This document shows positions 57,996 to 64,000 of a stretch of 64,000 nucleotides of DNA, piece after piece (position 1 is the first letter of the stretch; the number at the start of each line of letters is the position of its first letter). Made by a program: the position numbers and the translations under genes. Where the stretch lies: contig NZ_AP021881.1 in NCBI RefSeq assembly GCF_009937995.1, positions 2,790,001-2,854,000 on the forward strand. Direction: 5' to 3'. Under the pieces are notes generated by a model that had not been told where the DNA came from, searched no databases, and saw only the letters and a list, made by a program, of their open reading frames with translations. Source of the stretch: Sulfuriferula nivalis (GTDB lineage: Bacteria; Pseudomonadota; Gammaproteobacteria; Burkholderiales; Sulfuriferulaceae).

Positions 57996-58774
57996 GATGA
58001 TTCCTTGTTGGTTAAATAGTTAGCAATATGGACGAATTCTGCCACGCTCAGCGTTTCTGCGCGACGTTGCGAATCAAGTTCCAGTTTGGCAAAGTCTGTA
58101 GGGTTGAGTAAACCAGCCAACGTGTTGCGTATGGTCTTGCGACGTTGCGCAAACGCGCTGCTGACTACATGTGCGAAAGTGGTAATGTTATACGCACCCA
58201 TTTCACTTGCTACACGTGGCAGCATGCGCACGATAGCAGAGTCCACCTTGGGCGGTGGATCAAACGCAGTAGGAGGCACATCAAATAATGATTCCATTTC
58301 AAAGCGATACTGCAGCATTACCGTTAACCGCCCGTAATCGTGCGTACTTGGCTGCGCGACCATGCGCTCAACGACTTCTTTTTGCAGCATGAAGTGCATA
58401 TCCACAATTTGCGGCGCAAATTCAGCAAGGTGAAATAACAGCGGCGTAGAAATGTTATATGGCAAATTGCCAACAATACGCAAACGATCGCCCAGACTGG
58501 CAAAATCAAAATCCAAAGCATCGCCAGCATGTACCGTAAGTTTCTCTGCGCTGTGGGTACGGCGCAGACGCTCAATAATGTCGCGATCCAATTCGACCAC
58601 ATCCAGATGGGGAACATTCGCCATCAGCGGTACGGTCAATGCGCCCAAACCCGGCCCAATCTCTACTAGTTTATCCCCTGCTTGCGGGCGTATAGCGTGA
58701 ATAATGCCATCGATAATATCGTTATCGCATAAAAAGTGTTGCCCGAAGCGTTTACGTGCAATATGTTTAGCCAT
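57992..58774 (-). CDS. rsmA: 16S rRNA dimethyladenosine transferase RsmA (KsgA)
   Basis: A 260-residue SAM-dependent enzyme dimethylating A1518 and A1519. Motifs are RKRFGQHFLCDNDIIDGI, VEIGPGLGALTVPL, VVELDRDIIERL, the catalytic NLPYNIST and VLRMLPRVAS-type (here IVRMLPRVASEMG). It overlaps pdxA by 8 bases and the YbjN-like gene by 4. Confidence 0.97.
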   Translation of the reverse strand: MAKHIARKRFGQHFLCDNDIIDGIIHAIRPQAGDKLVEIGPGLGALTVPLMANVPHLDVVELDRDIIERLRRTHSAEKLTVHAGDALDFDFASLGDRLRIVGNLPYNISTPLLFHLAEFAPQIVDMHFMLQKEVVERMVAQPSTHDYGRLTVMLQYRFEMESLFDVPPTAFDPPPKVDSAIVRMLPRVASEMGAYNITTFAHVVSSAFAQRRKTIRNTLAGLLNPTDFAKLELDSQRRAETLSVAEFVHIANYLTNKESS

Positions 58775-59744
58775 TTTCCATTCCGCCCATGTGTGCCGCT
58801 AAAGTAATTGCCGCTGCAAGACTACCCGCATGTACTTTTCCCGTACCCGCCAAATCCAGCGCTGTACCGTGATCCACTGAAGTCCGCACGATAGGCAGCC
58901 CCAGCGTCACATTTACACCACCACCAAAACTGGCATATTTCAGCACTGGCAGGCCTTGATCGTGATACATCGCCAATACTGCATCAGCGCTTGCTAAACG
59001 AACTGGATTAAACAGGGTGTCGGCAGGCAATGGGCCAGTCAGATTCATGCCTTCAGCGCGAAGCTGGTTAAGCACAGGCGTAATTATGCGGATTTCTTCA
59101 TCGCCTAAATGGCCATCTTCTCCCGCGTGCGGGTTGAGCCCTGCAACCAGAATATGGGGATTTGCAATATGAAAATGCTGCACCATATCGCGATGCAGTA
59201 TCCGCAAAGTGGTAATAAGAGATTCAGCAGTAATGGCATCCGCCACCTGACGTAATGGCAAATGCGTAGTCGCCAGTGCGACGCGCATACCACCGCCGAC
59301 CAGCATCATAACCACGCGCTCAGTTTGCGTCACATCAGCCAGAAATTCTGTATGTCCAGTAAAAGGGATACCCGCTGCGTTAATTACGGATTTTTGCACC
59401 GGCGCAGTCACCATACCGGCAAATTCACCTTTCATGCAACCTGTGGCCGCACGATCCAATATATCAAGCACATACTGGGCATTCGCGGGATTGAGCACAC
59501 CTGCTTGCGCAGGGACAGTTAAGGGAATATGACATACGCTGATTTCGCCGGCTAATCGAGTAACCTCAGGTGTTGTCGCATAGTCAACTATGCGTAATGA
59601 CAGCTTTAACTGAGCAGCACGCTCACGAATAAGCGATTGATCCGCGAGCACGACGATGGGGAATTCCCGTGCAGTTTGCGCCAGCATCACACATAAATCA
59701 GCACCAATGCCAGCAGGTTCGCCGGCAGTGAGACATAAGGTCAT
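58767..59744 (-). CDS. pdxA: 4-hydroxythreonine-4-phosphate dehydrogenase
   Basis: A 325-residue enzyme of vitamin B6 (pyridoxal phosphate) synthesis. Visible are GEPAGIGADL at the start, metal-binding His residues in TGHTEFLAD, HLPLRQVADAI and ILVAGLNPHAGEDGHLGDEE, and a C-terminal GTALDLAGTG. The order surA-pdxA-rsmA is the common proteobacterial operon. It overlaps surA and rsmA. Confidence 0.97.
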   Translation of the reverse strand: MTLCLTAGEPAGIGADLCVMLAQTAREFPIVVLADQSLIRERAAQLKLSLRIVDYATTPEVTRLAGEISVCHIPLTVPAQAGVLNPANAQYVLDILDRAATGCMKGEFAGMVTAPVQKSVINAAGIPFTGHTEFLADVTQTERVVMMLVGGGMRVALATTHLPLRQVADAITAESLITTLRILHRDMVQHFHIANPHILVAGLNPHAGEDGHLGDEEIRIITPVLNQLRAEGMNLTGPLPADTLFNPVRLASADAVLAMYHDQGLPVLKYASFGGGVNVTLGLPIVRTSVDHGTALDLAGTGKVHAGSLAAAITLAAHMGGMENG

Positions 59745-61084
59745 TGCGTGCCGTCGCGATATTCAACAAATGCGCTATCACGTAATTGACGTATCCAGTC
59801 TTCCTGCGCTTCATCAATTTTACGTTCACGCAGTGCCTGACGTGCCAGCATGCGTTGACGCTCTTTGGTCACATCTTCATCACGACGTTCTATCACCTGT
59901 ATCAGGTGATAACCAAAAGGTGTCAATATCGGCTGACTGATTTCACCAGGCTTGAGCGCATTCATCGCCCGTTCAAATTCAGGGACTGTTTCACCTGGTG
60001 ACAACCAACCCAAATCACCGCCTTTAGCTGCGCTACCATCATTGGAATATTGCCGCGCCATATCTTCAAATTTCACACTGCCGTTTTCCAGACGCTCACG
60101 GATTTGCAACAGGCGATTTTTAGCATCGCTTTCTGACACTACCTCATTCGTTTTAATCAGAATATGGCGTGCATGGGTTTGCGGAATAATAGTCGCAGCT
60201 GCTTGCCCGCGCTTATCGATCAGCTTGATCAAATGGAAACCATTGTTACTGCGCAAGATGTCACTGGTTTCACCAGGTTTCATATTAACCAGTACCTGAC
60301 TAAATAAAGTAGGGATTTCTGACCCGTGCTTCCAGCCCATCGCACCACCTTCCAGTGCATTTGGTGAATCAGAATAACTCGCAGAAATCTGAGCGAAATC
60401 GCCGCCCGCGCGAATTTCCTTAAGTACTTTTTGCGCCTTGGCATAAGCCGCCTGTATTTGCTCGGTGGTCGCGTTTTCCGGGATACGGATTAAAATGTGT
60501 GCAGTATTGTATTCAATATCGGCACCTTGCTTGGCTTGGGCGTCTAAGTAAGCATCAACTTCAGATTCGGTGACATTGATTTTATTATCAACCTCACGTT
60601 CACGCAGGCGGTTGAGAATAATTTCTTTGCGAATATCCTCGCGGAAGCTGGCAAAATCCACGCCTTCTTTAGCCAAAGCATCACGGAATTGCTCTAGCGA
60701 CATTTTATTTTGCGCTGCAATACGGTCGATGGCTTTATCCAGCATACTGGCATCAACCTTGATACCCGTCTGATCTGCCAATTGTAGCTGTATGCTGTCG
60801 TTAATCATCCGCTCCAACAACTGCTTCTGCAGCACATCACGCGGTGGCAGTGGTGTTTTGCGACTTTCCAGTTGCGTGACCGCACGCTGGTAGCGCGCGT
60901 CTAAATCATGCTGGGTAATGACTTCGTCATTCACTACGGCAACAATATGATCAAGTGGCTCAATCTTGGACGCAGAAGCACCTAGTTCAGATGACAATTG
61001 CAAAGGCGCATTACTTGCTGCAAACGCCATAACGGGTAAACAGGCCAGTAAAGCGAACAGGGTTTTAAATTTATTTGATTTCAT
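59741..61084 (-). CDS. surA: Periplasmic chaperone and peptidyl-prolyl isomerase SurA
   Basis: A 447-residue protein: signal peptide (cut near AFA, about 20-25), an N-terminal SurA chaperone domain (about 45-190), and two parvulin-type PpiC domains (about 195-300 and 310-410; AHILIRIP and ARHILIKTN mark their starts). It escorts outer-membrane proteins to the Bam machine. The ATG at 61084 lies inside the lptD end (14-base overlap). Confidence 0.95.
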   Translation of the reverse strand: MKSNKFKTLFALLACLPVMAFAASNAPLQLSSELGASASKIEPLDHIVAVVNDEVITQHDLDARYQRAVTQLESRKTPLPPRDVLQKQLLERMINDSIQLQLADQTGIKVDASMLDKAIDRIAAQNKMSLEQFRDALAKEGVDFASFREDIRKEIILNRLREREVDNKINVTESEVDAYLDAQAKQGADIEYNTAHILIRIPENATTEQIQAAYAKAQKVLKEIRAGGDFAQISASYSDSPNALEGGAMGWKHGSEIPTLFSQVLVNMKPGETSDILRSNNGFHLIKLIDKRGQAAATIIPQTHARHILIKTNEVVSESDAKNRLLQIRERLENGSVKFEDMARQYSNDGSAAKGGDLGWLSPGETVPEFERAMNALKPGEISQPILTPFGYHLIQVIERRDEDVTKERQRMLARQALRERKIDEAQEDWIRQLRDSAFVEYRDGTQ

Positions 61085-63293
61085 TGGAGTTAGTATATCC
61101 AGGCACGCTAAGTTTAAGAGCATCAAGTGGGTTAGAACCTAATCGGCCTAATCCGTTCAATTCCAATTGTATGAAGAACGAAGTGCTGCTGACATTTGCA
61201 GCAGTCGCTATAGTCTGGAATACACCACGCGCTGCCCAGCAACCGCCGTTGTATTCCAAACCAGCTAAACCTTCTACTACACGCTTATCCATAAGCGAGT
61301 AATTGTAACGCATCATGCCATACCAGCGAGGTGCGATAGGCCATTGTGCAGACAAATCAATCTGGTTTATTTCGCCACTAATAGTGCGATAACTAAAATT
61401 CATCACCTTACCTGGCTCAGGACGGTAGCTGGCAGTAAAGCTATTGCGCACAGTCTCATTGAGCTGAGTATTGTATTGAATAGCCGCCTCTGCGCGCCAG
61501 GCCTGATTAATTTGCCCACCCAGGGAAGCCAGCAAATCGCTACTGGTATCATTACTGGCAACGCCATTCGGCAAGGTGACCTTTTGTGGGGTGAAATACA
61601 GACGCTGCCCCACAGCAAAACGTATCCGCTCTAATCCAGTTTCAGTATCCAGCAAACGCGAGGTCATTGCCAAAGTAAGCTGATTGGCATTGTTAATACG
61701 ATCACTGCCAATAAACTGATTTTCCGTAAACAGCTGCGAATAATTCAGATCCATTACCGCACTATCAAAGTTAGGCAGCGCACTTTGATCTGTATAAGGA
61801 ATATAAACGTAATAAGCGCGAGGCTCCAGACTTTGTTGATAATGCCCGCCAAACCAGTTCACATCACGATCAAAATAAACGCCACTATCCACACTCATGA
61901 TAGGCAAAGTACGCGAGCTATTTTCAGCTGGGTTGGCTGGCGTAGAGTTAAGCACGTAATCCGTATAATGCACACCAACTTTGGGGGTAATGTAGCCAAA
62001 CTGATTAATTAACGGCATCGCTACACTAGGATAAGCGACAAAGCGCGTACCCGTAATTAACGTAGGATGGTCAAATCGAGTGAGCTCAGTGTTGACATTA
62101 ATATCCAGCCCATTATCCGTGCTTGTCATCGCCTGCCAAGTCAATTGTGGCAAACGTTTATATGGAGGGATGACAGGGGCGTTAGGATCTTGCAGAGTCT
62201 GATACTGCTGTACCCGCACAGCAGCACGCCACCAGTCAGCTTGATAACTGACTACAGCTTCCTGATTCAAGTTAGTCAGCGAGGTAGCACTGATCTGACT
62301 CGATAAATCACGGAAGTAGTCATTGTCTGAAACACGCTGATACACAAAATGACCTGTCACACCAGGTGCAAAAACTTGATCATGCGCACCAAAAAAACGC
62401 CAGCGGTTAGTTTGCGTCTGTGTATCAGCTAAAAAATCACCATCCAGAATACCTCGATAGGTGCTGGTTAAATAACGGAACTCGGTGCCTAGCTGTGTGC
62501 CGCGCTTAGTCATTAAACGTGGTGTAATCGTTGCATCATAATTGGGGGCAATATTCCAGTAGTAGGGAATACTGAATTCACTACCACTTTTACTAGTCGT
62601 ACCGAATGTAGGCGCCAATAAACCTGAACGCCGGCTGCCATCCAAAGGAAAATCCATCCAGGGTGTATAAAGTATGGGTGTGCCCTTAAATTCAAGCACC
62701 GCACTATGCGCTGTTCCAACTTGACGGGTATTGTCTATATCCAGCTCTTTCACCCGCAAATACCAATCATCATTACCGACTGGACAAGTTGTATATGCTG
62801 CGTTTTTCAAGCGGTATTGATTTTCGCCTACGAAGTCTAAGATATCTGCGTTACCCCGCGGGGTGAGACTCATATTAGTAAACTTACTGGCCACTGCGGC
62901 GCTATCCAACTCAAATACTGGTTGAGTCATATTGCCGATTTGTTTACCCATTTGCAATTCTAGTGCCGGACCAGTAACCGTCAGACCCTGCTGCTTTAAA
63001 TTGACATTGCCTGTTGCTTGCACGGTATCAGTATCGGCCTGGTAATGAACCTCATCGGCAGTCAGCACACCCTTATTACGACGCAATTCGACATTACCTC
63101 GGGCATTGACCTGCTGATTCTTGCTTTCGTCCATTTGGTCAGCATCGATAAAAACCGCACCCTCCTGATCAGTTTTAGACACAGGGATTAAATCGGTTGC
63201 AGTGTGCAACGATACGTTATCGTCGGCCACAGCAACACCGCTGAGCAATAACAGCGGAACGGCAAAATGGCGAGTGCGTCGGTAGTTAGACAT
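61071..63293 (-). CDS. lptD: LPS-assembly protein LptD
   Basis: A 740-residue outer-membrane protein: signal peptide (about 1-23), an OstA-like N-terminal periplasmic domain (about 45-150, VNARGNVELRRNKGVLTADEV), and a large C-terminal beta barrel (LptD domain) ending with PLDALKLSVPGYTN. With LptE it inserts lipopolysaccharide into the outer leaflet. First gene of lptD-surA-pdxA-rsmA; divergent from the kinase gene across 47 bases. Confidence 0.96.
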   Translation of the reverse strand: MSNYRRTRHFAVPLLLLSGVAVADDNVSLHTATDLIPVSKTDQEGAVFIDADQMDESKNQQVNARGNVELRRNKGVLTADEVHYQADTDTVQATGNVNLKQQGLTVTGPALELQMGKQIGNMTQPVFELDSAAVASKFTNMSLTPRGNADILDFVGENQYRLKNAAYTTCPVGNDDWYLRVKELDIDNTRQVGTAHSAVLEFKGTPILYTPWMDFPLDGSRRSGLLAPTFGTTSKSGSEFSIPYYWNIAPNYDATITPRLMTKRGTQLGTEFRYLTSTYRGILDGDFLADTQTQTNRWRFFGAHDQVFAPGVTGHFVYQRVSDNDYFRDLSSQISATSLTNLNQEAVVSYQADWWRAAVRVQQYQTLQDPNAPVIPPYKRLPQLTWQAMTSTDNGLDINVNTELTRFDHPTLITGTRFVAYPSVAMPLINQFGYITPKVGVHYTDYVLNSTPANPAENSSRTLPIMSVDSGVYFDRDVNWFGGHYQQSLEPRAYYVYIPYTDQSALPNFDSAVMDLNYSQLFTENQFIGSDRINNANQLTLAMTSRLLDTETGLERIRFAVGQRLYFTPQKVTLPNGVASNDTSSDLLASLGGQINQAWRAEAAIQYNTQLNETVRNSFTASYRPEPGKVMNFSYRTISGEINQIDLSAQWPIAPRWYGMMRYNYSLMDKRVVEGLAGLEYNGGCWAARGVFQTIATAANVSSTSFFIQLELNGLGRLGSNPLDALKLSVPGYTNSNEIK

Positions 63294-63340
63294 TATGGTG
63301 TTAGAATATTGTGTACAAATCGGTTATTTATAGGAAAGTC

Positions 63341-64000
63341 ATGCAACGTCAACAGCTTATCCAATCTTGGTTAAATACATTATTTCCGCAGCTATCCCCT
63401 GTGCTCACACCCGCTTCAGCCGATGCGAGCTTTCGCCGTTACTTCCGTGCGACACTCAACAATGGTGACCATTATATCGTGATGGACGCCCCTCCGCAGC
63501 ACGAAGATTGCAAACCATTCATACAAGTTGCCACATTATTCGCAAACGCGGGTGTCAATGTGCCACACGTACTGCATCAGGACCTGGATCAAGGTTTCTT
63601 ACTGCTCACCGATCTGAGCGATAAGACATATTTATCTGCCCTCAATACCGAGAACGCTCATGCATTATATATGGATGCGATCGATGCGTTAATTCAAATT
63701 CAATTAGCCAGTAAAACCGACGTCCTGCCTGTTTACGACCGAGCCATGCTGGCGCGCGAACTGCAGTTATTTCCCGATTGGTATATAGCAAAACACCTGA
63801 ACATCACTTTAAGCGACTCACAGCAACAAACACTGCAAAAAGCCTACTACACCCTGCTCGACAACAACACCGCGCAACCACAGGTATATGTGCACAGAGA
63901 TTATCATAGCCGCAACCTGATGGTGACCACCCCTAACCCGGGCATACTGGATTTCCAGGATGCAGTTTACGGTCCGATTACTTATGATCTGGTGTCATTA
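63341..64000 (+). CDS. amgK: AmgK-like MurNAc/GlcNAc kinase, N-terminal part (cut by window edge)
   Basis: An open frame of about 220 residues from the ATG at 63341 (TAGGAAAG nearby) to the window edge with no stop. It has the aminoglycoside phosphotransferase fold: SFRRYFRATL, then the catalytic VHRDYHSRNLM and metal-binding GILDFQDAVYGPITYDL. In betaproteobacteria and pseudomonads the gene beside lptD is AmgK, which phosphorylates anomeric MurNAc and GlcNAc in cell-wall recycling. A partner murU may lie beyond the edge. Start and function are well supported by context. Confidence 0.85.
   Translation, partial: MQRQQLIQSWLNTLFPQLSPVLTPASADASFRRYFRATLNNGDHYIVMDAPPQHEDCKPFIQVATLFANAGVNVPHVLHQDLDQGFLLLTDLSDKTYLSALNTENAHALYMDAIDALIQIQLASKTDVLPVYDRAMLARELQLFPDWYIAKHLNITLSDSQQQTLQKAYYTLLDNNTAQPQVYVHRDYHSRNLMVTTPNPGILDFQDAVYGPITYDLVSL

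Noticed and set aside
1-64000. CRISPR arrays, tRNA genes, rRNA genes, replication origin
   Set aside because: I saw no regular repeat-spacer pattern, tRNA T-loop signature, rRNA core or DnaA-box cluster in the window.

Overview
The window reads as chromosome of a betaproteobacterium, most likely of the Nitrosomonadales type. The lineage clues are a DUF2863 gene, the order lpxC / DUF721 / secA behind the division cluster, and the order apaG | rpe-gph-trpEGDC. No species name can be given from sequence alone. Nearly all of it is housekeeping DNA. One short accessory insertion lies at about 36.66-40.33 kb.

Layout. 0-4 kb (minus strand): an AI-2E family transporter cut by the window edge, then a run of small envelope or stress genes (yqjK/yqjE/yqjD-like, DUF3185, lmo0937-like, DUF3309, a DUF4398-OmpA lipoprotein, a DUF4398 lipoprotein). 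A 20-bp motif occurs upstream of two of them. 4-9.4 kb: a Sel1-repeat protein, a DUF2863 protein, secA and a DUF721 protein. 9.4-27.9 kb (minus strand): a complete division and cell wall (dcw) cluster in the order mraZ-rsmH-ftsL-ftsI-murE-murF-mraY-murD-ftsW-murG-murC-murB-ddl-ftsQ-ftsA-ftsZ-lpxC. Overlapping start and stop codons are common in it. It is headed by a good sigma-70 promoter overlapped by four 10-bp-spaced CCACT/AGTGG boxes, the expected MraZ operator. 28.2-31.2 kb: an HDOD-GAF protein, the RNase P RNA gene (minus), a TonB-like protein and apaG. 31.3-36.7 kb: rpe-gph, a probable trp leader peptide with two Trp codons and competing hairpins, then trpE-trpG-trpD-trpC.

36.7-40.3 kb is the accessory block. 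It holds a small ribbon-helix-helix/Cys-His protein, a well-formed integron-type attC site, an IS91-family transposase, and a tyrosine recombinase whose catalytic domain is split between two frames at an A7 slippery run. After these come a possible second attC end and an unknown membrane-anchored protein. No integron integrase was found. 40.3-50.1 kb: rlmF, a Cache-PAS-GGDEF-EAL protein, an OmpR/EnvZ-type two-component pair, a TerC-family protein and glyQ-glyS. 50.2-57.5 kb: two unknown membrane proteins, an AddA/RecB-like helicase-nuclease without a visible AddB partner, and a large membrane protein with a long TPR tail. 57.5-63.3 kb (minus): ybjN-like, then the lptD-surA-pdxA-rsmA outer-membrane biogenesis and housekeeping operon, with the start of an AmgK-type sugar kinase diverging at the right edge.

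The main functional theme is envelope construction: peptidoglycan precursor synthesis and division, LpxC and LptD/SurA for lipopolysaccharide and outer-membrane proteins, SecA for export, and OmpA-like lipoproteins. The most unusual signals are in the 36.7-40.3 kb block and in the trp leader.
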